Source: Acephala macrosclerotiorum
Taxonomy: Eukaryota; Ascomycota; Leotiomycetes; Helotiales; Mollisiaceae
Reading direction: 5' to 3'
Assembly: GCA_014904845.1 (NCBI GenBank)
Contig: MU119278.1
Location: 6,780 to 70,779, forward strand
DNA: 64,000 bases
Shown here: positions 22,785 through 34,823 of the stretch, in pieces
Layout of the letters: the number at the start of each line of letters is the position of its first letter
Numbering within the stretch: the stretch's first letter is position 1
Made by a program: the position numbers and the translations under genes
Notes under the pieces: generated by a model
The model's database searches: none
What the model was told of the DNA's origin: nothing
The model's input: the letters and a program-made list of their open reading frames with translations, nothing else

Positions 22785-23825
22785 ATGTCACTTACTCGAT
22801 CTGCGAATGGGTCAGGCGCCACAGCTTCATCGCCATATCACCGAGAAGTACACGACTCCGCAGACTCCTTCTATATCCTCCCTCCTCGTCCCGACCCCTC
22901 GGCAGATATCAGTCTGGCAATCAAGGCAGATAGCGATGGATCTCATACCCCTCCTTCGCCCAATAGCATGGACGTCTTCACGATTGGCCCAGTCACAGCA
23001 TTAAAGTTATTATGTGCAGGAATCGAAGCATTGGTCAAAGTCACAGGCGATGTCCCCCCAACACCACCTCCAACATTCACCACACCCCCAAACATGCGAG
23101 GCATGCAAGCAGAGAAGGAGAACATCGTACGAAGTAACTCCTACAAGAACTTGCAGAACTTCGCAGAGCTACACAAACGGCCTCGAACACCATCCAATTT
23201 TAGCGGACGATCAGAGGATATCGATGGAGTGAGCTTCAGGAAACAACCTTTGAGCAGTCCGGAAATTGCTCCTACGGAACCATATATTATCATTGGGGAT
23301 AATGCTGAACCTCTAAATGTCCAGCATAGCGTCATTACGAGGAAATTCTACTCGAAACATCCTCCTCCGATCTCTCTCGAAGATTACCTGATGCGAATGC
23401 ACAAATTCTGTCCCATGTCTACAGCTGTGTACCTCGCTACTTCCTACTATATCCATAAACTCGCCGTCGACGAGCGCGCCATTCCTGTTACTCGACGAAA
23501 CTGCCATCGCTTGCTACTAGCTGGGTTGAGAGTAGCGATGAAAGCTCTTGAGGATTTGAGTTATCCTCATAGCCGATTCGCGAAGGTGGGAGGAGTGAGT
23601 GAGAACGAACTCGCAAGACTCGAAATCAGCTTTTGTTTCCTCACGAATTTCGAATTCAAGACGAGCAAAGAGACACTACTAGAGCATGCGATAAGCCTGA
23701 AGGAATTGAGTCAGATGCAAGGTGCTGTCGGTTTCGTGCCGAAGATGCCGTTGAAGAGTAAGAGGAGAAATCAGGTGGGGGTTGGTGTGAGTGAAACAGT
23801 GCAGAAGGTTACGGCTGATGCTTAG
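22785..23825 (+). CDS. Pho80/PCL-type cyclin (Pho85-partner family)
   Basis: A single exon of 346 residues. The cyclin box lies at roughly residues 185-300: VITRKFYSKHPPPISLEDYL, then FCPMSTAVYLATSYYIHKLA, RNCHRLLLAGLRVAMKALED, YPHSRFAKVGGVSENELARL and EISFCFLTNFEF. This is the order seen in the Pho80-like cyclin family, which binds a Pho85/PhoA-type Cdk and controls phosphate, glycogen or polarity responses. The N-terminal 130 residues are low complexity and rich in Ser and Pro, with Cdk-type SP/TP sites (TPPSP, RPRTPS), so phosphorylation is likely. The start ATG at 22785 is the first in frame. Confidence 0.88.
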   Translation: MSLTRSANGSGATASSPYHREVHDSADSFYILPPRPDPSADISLAIKADSDGSHTPPSPNSMDVFTIGPVTALKLLCAGIEALVKVTGDVPPTPPPTFTTPPNMRGMQAEKENIVRSNSYKNLQNFAELHKRPRTPSNFSGRSEDIDGVSFRKQPLSSPEIAPTEPYIIIGDNAEPLNVQHSVITRKFYSKHPPPISLEDYLMRMHKFCPMSTAVYLATSYYIHKLAVDERAIPVTRRNCHRLLLAGLRVAMKALEDLSYPHSRFAKVGGVSENELARLEISFCFLTNFEFKTSKETLLEHAISLKELSQMQGAVGFVPKMPLKSKRRNQVGVGVSETVQKVTADA

Positions 23826-24904
23826 ATGAGACGGGTGTCGAAGCCGAAGATAAGATGAAGGTCGGGCGAGAAGAGAGGAACACACGCATGGATGACAGAG
23901 CATTTTTGCAAGATTCGGAGCTTGCTTAGAGGAAGCGCTCACGCGTATCGGCAGGCAGATCTGGGCTATAGCATATGGATCGGATCATGGAAAACATTAG
24001 GTGGTAATTTGTATCAAATTGTCAGGTTTCGAGGGTTCTTCTGTATAAAGTCAGGGCCATGACGGCATCATATCAGCGCATACACCTCCCGCTTTGAGGT
24101 GAGGTGGGTGGACGGCTCTGCGTAGACTGCATCGGATCGGAGGAGGATGAGCATATAAGGGGAAGATAACGAGATCGGTATGAGGGAGATATGCATGCAT
24201 GCATACCATTTGGGCGTTTTTCATTTCAGTATGGATGTTGGATTTGGGTACGGACATTGTGGATTTCTAAGGTTTTACTTCAAGGACGGGCATTGACATT
24301 GCATACCCTGGGTCTGGGTTGAACGGCGTTGAAATGGCAGGTCAGAATGGACCCTTGCCTGCGAGATTTATACGATCTAATAATCAGCACTTTCACTTCA
24401 TTTCACTCCAACGATCTATAATTTGCTGCAAGGTTTCTGTGAATGTTTGGGTCTCATGGCATCACGTGAGGCTACCAACCCCTCTATTTACAGAGCCAGG
24501 ATATGAACAGGTAATTCAGACGATGATCTGAAGATCAGACCACCCATTTACCGTCTCCTGCCCTGCCGAAGTGCATTCTTTCCTATAAAGCTGTGGTGTC
24601 CCCATGCTATCGCGGGGTAAACTCAAGTTCTCGTAACCCCACCTTACTCTTACCTCACACACGCATTCCAACTCCCAACACCCAATCCAGAAGGTCCTCT
24701 TCTACCTCGACTCTTAACTTTACCAAATCTCGTCCTGGTACCAATACCAATTTCTCACATTCATCTTCAATTTCGATAAAGCTGACATTACTCTCCTTCC
24801 AACCTCCCTTCATCCAACAATTCCGATCGTTCCACAACGGCTCATCCAAAACGGCTTCCCATCACCACCACCACAAGAGACCTCGGACAGAGGAAACTGC
24901 AAAG
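23826..24904. other. Intergenic; promoter and CT-rich leader of the prolidase
   Basis: The frame upstream of the prolidase ATG is open back to about 24590 but has no ATG. It encodes Ser/Thr-rich sequence and is best read as an untranslated leader. TCCTATAAAG at 24581-24590 is TATA-like. Nothing else is recognised in 23830-24560. Confidence 0.4.
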
Positions 24905-26579
24905 ATGGACAGCGCAAGAGCACTGAAGGTGCTGAAGGGTAAATACCCAGCGAAGGAACATGCGAAGAGGGTGGTGGAGTGGATGAAGAAGAATCATAAG
25001 GGGAAGGGGGAGGTTGGTGGGATGTTGTATCTTGAGGGGCAGAAGACGAGGATGTTGGAGGATAATGATGAGGCTGCGCCTTTTAGGTGAGTTTGGTTGT
25101 CTGCTTGATTTGGGTATCTGCCTGTGAGGAGAAAGGGGGCTTGGGAGGTCGGGAGATGAGGTGATGGAAGGGTGGATATTCATTGGAGATGACTCGCTGA
25201 CGCTCGTGTGCCTCACAGACAACGACGATTCTTCTATTATTTGACAGGTTGCGATCTGCCAGACTCCTACTTCACCTACGACATCTCCACCTCCAAGTCA
25301 ACCCTCTACATCCCACCCATCGACGCCGAATCCGTCATCTGGATGGGTCTCCCTCTTTCCCAAGAGGAGGCACTGCAGAAATACGACGTCGACCAAGTCC
25401 TCACAACAGACCAAGTAAACGCCTCTCTCGCCCATCCCCGTCCCTCTCATTCCTCCACCGTCTGGACAATCGCAAACCAAGTCTCAGACCACATCACCTT
25501 CCTCGAATTCACACATAAAGATTTCACCCTCCTAAAAACAGCCATTGAAGAATGTCGTGTAATCAAAGACGAATATGAAATCGCCCTCACTCGACACGCA
25601 AATGATATCTCTACAATAGCACACACAGAAGTCCTGAAGCGAGTAAAAGCAGCGAAGAATGAGAGAGAGTTGGAAGCAGCGTTCATAGAAAAGAGTATCG
25701 CGAATGGAGCAAGGGAACAAGCTTATCATTCTATAGTTGCTAGTGGGACGGCGGCGGCAACGTTGCATTATCTGAAGAATTGTGCGGAGTTGGAGGGGAA
25801 GTTGAATTTGTTGCTTGATGCGGGGGCGGAGTTTGGATGTTATGCAAGTGATATTGTACGTCTCCATGTTCTCCTCTTCTCCTTTTTCCTTCTCCGTAAT
25901 CCGTTACTCAAGTTTGAGGAGTGAATACTGATTATAATCCCCATAAAAGACGCGAACATTCCCCATCAATGGCAAATTCAGCCCAGAAAGCAGAGCGATA
26001 TACGACATCGTCCTCACCATGCAAGAAACCTGCACCAACATGCTCTACGAAGGCGTCCTCTGGGACGACGTCCACCTCAAAGCCCACGAAATCGCTATCG
26101 ATGGCCTTCTCAAACTGGGTATTTTGCAGGGGACTAAAGAGGATATTTTGAAGAGTAGGACGAGTGTTGCGTTTTTCCCCCATGGGTTGGGGCATTATTT
26201 AGGGATGGATACTCATGATACGGGTGGCCATCCTAATTATGAGGATAAGGATTCGATGTTTAGGTATTTGAGGGTTAGGGGGAAACTTCCTGCTGGCTCT
26301 ATCATTACAGTTGAACCTGGAGTGAGTTTTCTTTCCTTTTTTGCTTAGGGAGGTGGTGCTGATGAAAAACAGATTTACTTCTGCCGCTTCATAATCGAGC
26401 CCTACCTCACGGATCCAGTCCACTCCGCGTATATCAACTTCGAGACTCTGAATAAGTACTGGGAGGTAGGTGGTGTTAGGATTGAAGACAATATCTTGAT
26501 TACGAAGGATGGCTTCGAGAATTTGACGACGGCGGTTAAGGATGTTGATGAGATGCTGAGGATTATCAATGGCTCGTGA
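24905..26579 (+). CDS. Xaa-Pro aminopeptidase / prolidase (M24B metallopeptidase)
   Basis: Exons 24905-25086, 25219-25855, 25950-26321, 26373-26579; 465 residues. The N-terminal aminopeptidase-P domain has [19 protein letters not shown]. The pita-bread catalytic domain keeps all five metal ligands: Asp261 and Asp272 ([16 protein letters not shown]), His355 ([10 protein letters not shown]), Glu395 (ITVEPG) and Glu435 (VRIEDN). It is expected to bind two Mn/Co-class metals and release N-terminal residues before proline, or cleave X-Pro dipeptides; prolidase against aminopeptidase P cannot be settled by eye. The start ATG at 24905 (AAAGATGG) is the first in frame; the upstream open Ser-rich stretch lacks an ATG. 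Confidence 0.92.
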
Positions 26580-27537
26580 TTCTTGAGAGGAGGGTGAGCT
26601 TTGAGATATGAGAATCTGAGAGATGCGTTGATTTTGCTGGTGAGATACCAATCTAGATCGATGCTTTGATTGCTTGAACATCTCCCACATTCCAAGGTTT
26701 ATACAGTCTATGGAGTGGTTGATAGTGACTGCAACCATACCCTCAACATGTTATGAACACCAAAACGGTTCCCTCTGCACATTGTATAGCTTTGAGACCT
26801 AGTCGGTCAACACTTTCCGCCCTGTTCCCCAAATTGGCAGTATTTCCAGTTCATGGTTTTTCTTGTTCGTTATCGAGTTTCTCAATTTTCCAGTGCGTCT
26901 GATTGATTTTTCGGGGTTATAGGCCTTCCATCTTTTTCTTGAAGGGAGTCGGAGAGAGGCTAACTCGTAAGGATGGGTGGGGTTAAAATGCTATAGGATG
27001 ACGGGGTCTACGATCTGTTCTTGCGAAATTCTGTTTCTGTGTGATCTGTTCGTGGTTGTTCTTGCGCAATGGCACTTTTGCTGTGGCTGCATGTTATGGC
27101 ATTGCTGCTAGAAGAAAGTTTGATTATTTCTTGGTTTCGATTGGAGCGATGCGGGAAGATTTGTGGACTTCCATCACGATTAGATGGAGGAGTATTTCAA
27201 GTGGGTGTTGCATCACACAATTGCGCGAGAAAGGGCTTTGTGAGTGCATGGCGGACGCAAGTTTGGTGTAGCCTTCCCCTTTCATTTCGCCTGATTCATG
27301 TATACTCATAGTCTGCGGAACTGTGAAAGATTCGAGTGGAGGTGCGCTTGACGCTGGGGAAAGCGAGGACAGGTGTTTGGAGTTGAGGTGAGCTTGTGCT
27401 GGAGTCACTGTGTGCAAGAACTGTGCGCGTTTCTATTTGCCTTATCTACTTTTTTCTTCTTTGCTAATCAAAAGCATGTTTTGATAGCTCTCGTTAGCCA
27501 AGATCTCCTTCAATTCGCACATTAGAACTTGATGCAA
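26580..27537. other. Intergenic; may contain the unseen first exon of the next gene
   Basis: Mostly unremarkable. An ATG at 27069 opens a hydrophobic, signal-like start (MALLLWLHVMALLLEE), and a good donor GTGAGT at 27240 would join it in phase to 27538. This could be the first exon of the membrane protein that follows, but the intron would be about 300 bp and I cannot confirm it. Confidence 0.25.
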
Positions 27538-28024
27538 GAACCTCGATACAAGCACTCTGTCCGCGGCCATTACCCCTGACAATACTTTGAGTACTTCTTC
27601 CTTATCGAATGGCAATAGCTCGTCCTCAGAATCCATCTCATCGTTGCCTACAACACATTCGCAGCGACAGAATGGACTCACAACAGATGCTAAGATATGG
27701 ATCGGTGTAGGAGCATCTCTCAGTATGATTCTGGTCATTGGAATTGTGGTATTTGCGTTTTGGTATGGAGTACGTTTCGCGGCCTGTAAAAATAAGAGAA
27801 ATGATGAAGGCCCAGATGTAGTTGAGAAGGCAGAGCTGGATGCTAGCGAATCTATTGAGGGCAGGATTAGACAGGGACAAAGAGATCCGGGTGTGGAGTT
27901 GGGAGATGAGAAGGTAGAATTGGATGGCTGGAGTGGAGCAACGGTGCCGAAAGCTTTGAAGATCAATGTGGTTGAGATTTGGAGCTCGAAGTGTGAATGT
28001 GAGAAGGCGGTCCCTAGGCTCTAA
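27538..28024 (+). CDS. Ser/Thr-rich single-pass membrane protein, 5' end unresolved
   Basis: The last exon is readable from about 27538. A Ser/Thr-rich ectodomain (about 50 residues, TLSTSSLSNGNSSSSESISS) is followed by TTDAKIWIGVG, one transmembrane helix (ASLSMILVIGIVVFAFWYG) and a charged tail ending in CECEKAVPRL. This layout is standard for fungal cell-wall-associated type I membrane proteins whose Cys-rich N-terminus and signal peptide lie in earlier exons. No ATG precedes the helix in this exon, so the gene must be spliced or truncated. A long antisense frame over the same DNA is the complement of the Ser codons. Confidence 0.45.
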
Positions 28025-28114
28025 GCGTTTGAATTGACACTATACAATATCAAGTGTCCTCGCCAGTTGACGCGGTTGACGGGGAAGGAGAGATTTTCGA
28101 GCCCTGCTCACCAA

Positions 28115-28858
28115 ATGGCTTATCGACCGAAACCGTTTATATCGAGCAATGAATCGCATTTGGTTAACGCTTCAATAAGGGCGCGTTTGGCACCGCTAGT
28201 CAGGCAAGAACAACCATTGCGTTCCTCCTTTGAGGGCCATACAGGTTGAAAGCAAGTCTACATTAGGTTGGCTCTTACCCAGAAAGGGTGAGCAACCACC
28301 AAACACTTTCGATTTCAACACTTTCATCATCCTTTCCAACAAGAAGCAATGGCTACGCCCAAGCTTGGGACTAGACATTTTCAATTGTCCTGAACAGTTT
28401 ACCCGCATTCCTAGCAGTCCATTGGTAATTTGGCATCGACCCCACTTAGCTTCTACAAACGCAAGCGCGCACCTCCGCGCCTTCCACTCCCAAGGAATAG
28501 AGGACAATCAAAGTCAAAAGGCACGCGCTCAGGAAACAATAGCCTTCGTTCAATTGCCAATAGTTACATACGATCCCCTGCCCTCTTCGAGACACATACG
28601 GGTGCTCAAGATCGGCGGGCTGGAGACAGTACAGCCCCGCCTCGCATCAAGCTTTCTGACCTCGGGCTCGAAGATATGCTGCGTTATGGGGCCCCCAAAC
28701 CCATGACGGGGACCCATGGGAGGGGTACACTTCAAGACCTCGCTCGAGGTCCCACTCTAGGCAGAGAGATCGACCTCACCACTGTGCCAGTTGAAGGTAG
28801 TGACAGGCAGGATCCCATGCCACCTAGTAACGAAGATCCTCAAATTGAACGACTCTGA
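28115..28858 (+). CDS. Possible disordered hypothetical protein, structure uncertain
   Basis: ATG 28115 opens MAYRPKPFISSNESHLVNAS... up to a possible donor near 28247. A second open stretch, 28415-28858, is basic then acidic and ends IKLSDLGLEDMLRYGAPKP...EDPQIERL. I cannot join the two with a convincing intron, and neither matches a domain I know. Either one disordered protein or chance. Confidence 0.25.
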
Positions 28859-29409
28859 GGTTTGATATGCTTTGCTCTCCTCGCCTCATCCTTACTGATT
28901 TCCTTTTGCTTCGAGGAAGAGATTTTGTGAAATGTTGAAGAATGCCTCTAATGGCTGCCCGACTCTTGAGCTCCTTCCGAATATCATGGAAGGCGCCGTT
29001 TGTAAGTGCCCCCTGCTGCCAAGCTTCCAACTGAGATCCAGGCTCACTTATCTCAGAATGCTTTGTGCACCTAAAAGGAAATAATACACAAATACTAGGC
29101 GGGTTTTTCTTTGGATTTTGCAGCAAGATCTTCATATCGACCGACCTCCATCTAGAACGTATGAACTTGCTTCAGATGGAGAATCAGATGCGACATGGTG
29201 AGCAAAATATGCCCCCCTGTAGAGCCATGAGGATGACGTGGCCGAAATATCACCTAGAAACTACGCGTAGGTTCCTGATAGAGAGCTCTTATGCAGAAGG
29301 TAAGATATGTCCTTCAGATCTAATTTAAGCCTCAAAGCAGGATCTGACCTTTATAGATCGCGTTAAGTAGCTAGGCGACGACAAAAAGAAACTTTATAGT
29401 ACAGACTAT

Positions 29410-31019
29410 TCAATTCTTACCCTCGGGCTTCTGCCCAGTCACAACGTAACTGATGGGCACACGTTCATCAGCACCGCAGCAAGCCAATATTGAGGGAGGG
29501 AACCACTTACTAAGTATACTGCGCATGAACTTTATTTTTCTTGATATCCTTCAGCTCGGCCCTAACCATGACAAGGAAAGTCTGCACCTCCTCTACCGAC
29601 CAGCCTAAGACAGCCGTAAACAAGCGCATGCAGATGGCCTCGAGGCCCTCGACGAGGCAGAGGTAGTTCCAGGCTCCGATCTCTTTCTGATCTACATGTC
29701 AACACCAAAATACTTTCTCGCCCACACCCTTGACTGGCTTGGGATTGGAAATCTTAAGACCAGCATACAAAAGTACGAACAACAAACTGGAAGGAGAGGA
29801 CAATACGAAAGCCGCGCGTACCAGTCTCTTGTCCTTCGGCCACAACCCAATCGGCAGAGGTATGATTTCTTCCGTCACGTTCACATACCCCGCTTCCTCG
29901 GCCCACTTCTTCAACTCCGGGCCAGGAGCAAATGAGCGATGCATCGTATCAATTGCGTCCCCGATGAACTTGTGATACTTGTAGATGTAGCTATCTTTTG
30001 AAAGCGAATCATCAGATGAGACAATGCGGAGATCCCAGTCTTTGAATTCAACCCAACCGCCTGGCTTGGTGTGTCTATTTGAGATATATAATGTGAGGAA
30101 AGAAACGGGAATGGAAAGAAAAGGGCTGGGGAGAGGATACTCACGTGTAGCATTGTCTAGCGAGCTTCGGCCAGTCCATGATGGAGCAGGCCAGGAAACG
30201 GACGTGGATGAGATCGAATGGTGTACGGAAAGTCCATTCTTCTTCGACGTCGTCCACTTCAAACTGGACGTTCGGTGGGACCCTGAGACGGGTCAAATTT
30301 CTCGTTTGATATCAGGAGAGATTGAAGTAGGGAAACTCACATGCCTGGTTGTGTAGGGCTGAGGTCTACGCCTAGAACGTGGGCTGAAGGATACTCATCT
30401 CCTGGAATCTTGTGAGTGGCACGGTCTCTTCGCAAGATATCTCGGAATGGGTAGTTTTACCAATATCAATCGACCAAATTCCAGTGCCGCATCCAACATC
30501 CAAGATCCGTTGCGGGGATTTCCCTATCGGCGCCGTCGTCAACTTACCGCCTAGTATGAGTGCCGCTAGGTGGTGGTGCATGTCGAGACGATCATTCTCA
30601 GCCTCGTCATTTGGTGCCAAATAAGCTTTGCAGCAGTCTCGTAAGCAGGGATTCGGGATTCCAAAGGGTTGAGAATTAGAACAGGATCATACATCCAGAT
30701 TGATAAGCATGGTATCGACGGCCATTCTCATAGGTATGGTTATAGATGCTTGAGGAGAGCGATGTTGTTGATGAAAGGCTGGATTTTGATCAGCGGGAGT
30801 TCCCAAGCACATCACCACAGGCACTCACGCATCGTCTCCGAATGCAGAGTCGCTGTCAGCGTCGCCATGGTCAACCTCAATTTGCTCTCCTGCCGGCGCG
30901 GTGGCCTCTGTGGGTGGCGTGTCTTTTGTTGGTGGGGTCGTAGCAGTGGGCGTCTGGGACTGGGACCGGGACTGGGACTGAGACTGAGACTGAGACTCAG
31001 ACTGGGACGAGTCGGCCAT
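29410..31019 (-). CDS. LaeA-like SAM-dependent methyltransferase
   Basis: Eight minus-strand exons: 31019-30829, 30778-30693, 30625-30461, 30401-30341, 30282-30145, 30074-29822, 29686-29511, 29449-29410; 369 residues. Every junction keeps frame. After a low-complexity Ser-Gln N-terminus (about residues 4-22) come the family marks YENGRRYHAYQSGSY, PNDEAENDRLDMHHHL, SAM motif I ILDVGCGTGIW (residues 135-141), VLGVDLSP, PPNVQFEVDD, KPGGWVEFKDWD, and the tail YYVVTGQKP. LaeA-type proteins sit in the nucleus and tune secondary metabolism, but the family is large and most members are enzymes of unknown target. It is transcribed divergently from the P450 across a 390-bp gap. Confidence 0.9.
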
Positions 31020-31409
31020 TGCGGCTCAAAGACTTCGTTCTTTGCTTTCCAATCTCCTGTTACTCCGGACAATGTGTTCAGAAAATTAACGCTATTAAAG
31101 CAAAGCCGATTGTGGGATGAGACAGTGAAAGCGCGGACCGAGGCTGGTTGCGGGGAAAGGCGCGGAACTAGTAACCTTAAAGAGTTTCCGCGGCGTTCCT
31201 GGCAATTGTGGTGGTGGGTCCCCAATGAGCAGGTCCGAACCTGCCCCACCAGCTGCGTGGCAACCCTAACCTTACATAGTTTGACAGCTGCAGAGGAGCG
31301 CTAGAATCTCGGCAGCCTCCGTCTTCGCTCCAGTAGAGGATCCCCCCGTCCCAAGACACATTATCCGACGCTTTCTCGTTTTACCCGTTCCCATCAAACA
31401 CATATCGCC
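31020..31409. promoter_or_regulatory. Divergent promoter, methyltransferase / P450
   Basis: 390 bp separate the two divergent ATGs, so a shared control region is likely. It holds CGCGGAACTAGT, later TTTCCGCGGCG in opposite sense, and a nested inverted repeat around 31209-31251: GGTGGG...CCCACC enclosing GCAGG-TCCGAA-CCTGC. The CGG/CCG triplets would suit a Zn2Cys6 factor such as the one encoded at 38784-40613, but this is inference. Confidence 0.45.
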
Positions 31410-33170
31410 ATGGCCAATGCCCTGTTGCTGTTGCTATTGCGCAGCCCTTGGGTTGGGATTCCGAGTTCTGTCGTCACCGCAATCATCATTTACATCACAT
31501 CCCTGGTCGTCTATCGTCGCTGGTTCCATCCCCTCGCTAAAATCCCAGGCCCGTTCTGGGCATCCGTCACCCATTTCTATATCGTGAAATATAACCTGTT
31601 CAGCGAGAGAAGTCAGTTTTATCTCCAAGTCGAGAAGTTGCATCGGCAATATGGTATGTGAAACTACATTGGCCAACTGTGACCTTGGTAGTTAATGACG
31701 AGGCAGGCCCAGTTGTCCGCATCTCCCCAGACGAGATTCATCTCGCCGATCCCGAGAATTATGAGAAGTTGCACTATGTCGGCTCCAAAACGCCTTCCAA
31801 GGCACCATATTTCTACGATGCGTTTGGATTGAAGACAGCTGCCTTCGGTACAACGAGCAACGAGCTCCATCGCGTTCGTCGTGCTGCCATTAGCCCTGCG
31901 TTCTCGCGCAAGGCAGTCCTTCAACTGGAAGACATCGTCCAAGAAAAGACCGCGAAGCTCATCAGCCGCATGAAGGACTTGCTTGATGAGGGAAAGCCGG
32001 TCGACTTGCATCATGGTTTTCGGGCATTGTCTGTTGATATCATTACTGATTATTCCTTCGATAATGATTACAAGCAATTGAATTCGCCGACATTTGGTTC
32101 TGACTTCTATGAGATGACCTCGGAACTCATTACTAGAGGATGGGTATTGCAGGCTTTTCCATTCTTGCTCCCTCTATCAGATTTGATCACGATATCAATG
32201 GCAAAGAGGATTAATGGAGCTCTTTACGAGTTCTTGCTTTTCAGGGAGGTGAGTTTGTATTTCTGTAAGCCTGAAGGTGTGCTGATGAACGTACTGCAGA
32301 GATGTGTTGACCAAATTGCTACAGTCAAAAAGGAGATTGATGAAGGTCAGGACAAGTCAAAGCACAAAACCATTTTCCATCAGCTTCTGGATCCAAATGC
32401 TTCAGAAGGTCACGTTGTTCCAAATGTGGAAGAACTCACCGAGGAGATGTTTACTATCCTCACTGCAGGAGGCGAAACGACCGGTCACGCTATAACAATG
32501 ATCACCTACTACGTTCTCTCAAACCCGGAAATCTATCGAAAGCTCGTCTCAGAACTAAAGACCGCATTCCCTGACAAGCAAACCACTTTCGAGTATCTAA
32601 CGCTGGAGAAACTACCGTATCTCAGCAGCGTGATCAAGGAGGGCCTGAGACTTTCTTACGGCCTGCCAGGACGCTTGCCACGAGTGATCGAGACACCAGA
32701 CGCCATTTTCAATGGCTATCGCGTTCCCAAGGGAACAACTGTTGGTATGAGTGCGTGGATGTTGAATCGAAGTCCGCAGAACTTCCCCGAGCCGGAACAG
32801 TTCATGCCAGAGCGCTGGAGCGATCCGGAAAAGTCCAAAAGATTGGAAAACAAGTATTTCGCACCGTTCGGCAGGGGCTCAAGACAATGTGTTGGAATGC
32901 AGTACGTGCACACTCCCGTTTCCTCTCTCCTTGAGCAGAATGTTCTCGCGTTCCAAAAGCTTAAACCAATAGCACAAAAACCGCTGGCTGACTTTATAAT
33001 ATAGCCTCGCATACCTAGAACTCTACATTGGAATTGGATCTATTTTTCGCAATTTCGACCGACTTCGTGTTGACAACAACTTCGGACCTAAAGATTTGGA
33101 ATTCGATGATTATTTTGGGCCGTTTTTTCGCCCGACTCAGAATAAGTTTCATGTAACTCTAGACGCGTGA
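31410..33170 (+). CDS. Cytochrome P450 monooxygenase
   Basis: Exons 31410-31653, 31707-32248, 32300-32901, 33005-33170; 517 residues. An N-terminal membrane anchor (VVTAIIIYITSLVVYRRW) and the proline-rich hinge HPLAKIPGP lead into the fold. Present are the I-helix AGGETTGH, the ExxR motif EGLR in VIKEGLRLSYG, PERW, and the haem-binding loop FGRGSRQCVGM with ligand Cys459. The last intron (103 bp) is needed to reach HLAYLELYIGIGSIF and the true stop. The N-terminal half (RISPDEIHLADPENYEKLHY) recalls fungal CYP58/CYP68-type enzymes acting on terpenoids; that subfamily call is tentative. It is probably ER-bound, and is divergent from the LaeA-like gene. Confidence 0.92.
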
Positions 33171-34823
33171 GCAAGTAAGCTCAGTGAGAAATAACCCTAC
33201 TCAAGATAATCAAGAGACAAACGGACATTCATTGGTGATTAAAGAAAGGCACAGCATGTGTTTACTTTCTTAGAGTTTCTTAATTTCTGTCTAATGCCCG
33301 CGGAATATTTTTTCTTCTTCGATCTTCAACGAAAATAGTCATAACCTTTCACCGCTGCTGGTCTGAGCGAACTCGCATTTGTCAGCATGTTCTTGTGCAT
33401 CATTATCCCCTCTTTCCTCTCCTCCAACCTCTCCAGCGACTTCTCCATCTCCGCCGCCTTCTCCTCCCCCGATACGGTCTCGAATTTCATTACGGCAGAC
33501 AAATCCCGATGGATCTGACAACGCCGTGAGCTACACCGGAACGGATGGGCGGAATCAACAGAAGCCGAAATGAAATATCACTCGTCCGCTATCCCGTTTG
33601 TCAGTTAATTTCTCGCGCTTCGGCGGTATTGAGGGGCGATGCGCTGGAATATCGTATCATATCGGCATAAAGCCGCATGCTTAATCATGCATTTGCTTTC
33701 GAAAGCAGTGCTCCAGACTTTCACTCCGGACTTTTTGAGGAACCAACCACAGAGCTACTTTAAACCCTCACAAGGATCCTGAGACTGCGTAAAAGGGTTG
33801 AATAAGCTTCTGTATGCTTTTGTGTAAAGTCAAAGTCATTCGAAAAGATTCCGAACACTTATATGGGTTAAGATTAAGGGTTGAGGTCACCCGAAGAGAT
33901 TCCGAGCACTTGTAGGGAGGGCCCTTGTCTTTCGGAATGCTTCGGGCCGCTTGGAAAAAAGTTGCTGGATGTGCTTTTAAGTCTATTTTCTTAAATATTA
34001 ACGTTAAAAAAGAGAAAGTAAAGGGAATCGTTTTAAAATCAAAGTTTGGTTTGGGTGAGGCCTTGTGCGTTGGCGTGCAGATATATGAAGGATGCGTAAA
34101 GGTAAAGGAAAGGGAGGGCCTTTGAGAGAAATTGAAAGGGATGCTGTTGCCGTTGCGGCTGCTATTGCGGCTACCGAGCCTCAATTTCCGCATTTTCTTG
34201 GCAGACCCGGTCGCAAATGGGACAGCCCAATGAGAAGGCGTCGGTGGGAGTCTGTGCTCTCACTTGTTTTTTTCGACAGCGTGTTTTCATGATTTTGCAC
34301 AAGAAATTATTATATAGCACATTCAGTTGTTCTTTTTCGTACACTGTTAAAGGCGTTGAAAGACCGAGGGATGGGCCTGTTATTCAGCATTGTAGCGATA
34401 ACATCATTATCACTTGGACATGGATGTAAAAGTCTCTTCAGTTGACATTGTGACCAGTGGCTAACGAGAGTTGACCGCTCCTAACAACCCTGCAAGGGTA
34501 AGCAAGCCACAAAAAGCTCAGTCCAGTAGCATCATCATACCACAACTGCTTTCCGTCTGCTTTGGGACACGCATCCGAAGAAAACAATATTGCAGTACTG
34601 TATGGATAGGAAACGAGGCTCATCCACTTGGAAGTCTTGACATTCGTAGCTTGGCGCGCATCCGACAGGGAGCCAAGTAAGCATCATGAATTGAGGCTGG
34701 CCTGTTCGCCCAAGAAGCAACAAAGAGCAAAAAAACCTGGCTTCGTATATCTCTGGCCGTTTCATCTCCATTTAACGATTCACAATACGAACGTAACCTC
34801 GGGAGTGATAGAAAAATAAATTA
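33171..34823. other. Intergenic with short diverged repeats
   Basis: No gene recognised in 1.65 kb. A CT-rich simple stretch lies at 33410-33480. About 33830-33930 holds two similar 30-bp pieces (ATTCGAAAAGATTCCGAACA and ACCCGAAGAGATTCCGAGCA, about 57 bp apart, differing by transitions) and a weaker third in inverse sense, probably relics of a small repeat. Confidence 0.35.

Noticed and set aside
24593..24904. N-terminal extension of the prolidase with possible mitochondrial targeting character
   Set aside because: The frame is open but contains no ATG, and no upstream exon with an ATG could be joined; treated as untranslated leader.
27442..27966. Minus-strand 174-codon open frame
   Set aside because: It is antisense to a Ser-codon-rich segment and a clear transmembrane helix on the plus strand; Ser codons read backwards give Glu/Asp/Arg-rich frames.
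31203..31252. tRNA-like 3' half (T-arm-like GCAGG..CCTGC followed by CCCACC)
   Set aside because: The loop is 6 nt and not TTCRANY-like, and there is no anticodon arm or D-arm upstream. It is better read as nested inverted repeats in a promoter.
33339..33573. Overlapping frames on both strands in CT-rich DNA
   Set aside because: Low-complexity sequence (Pro/Ser on one strand, Gly/Glu on the other) with no domain.
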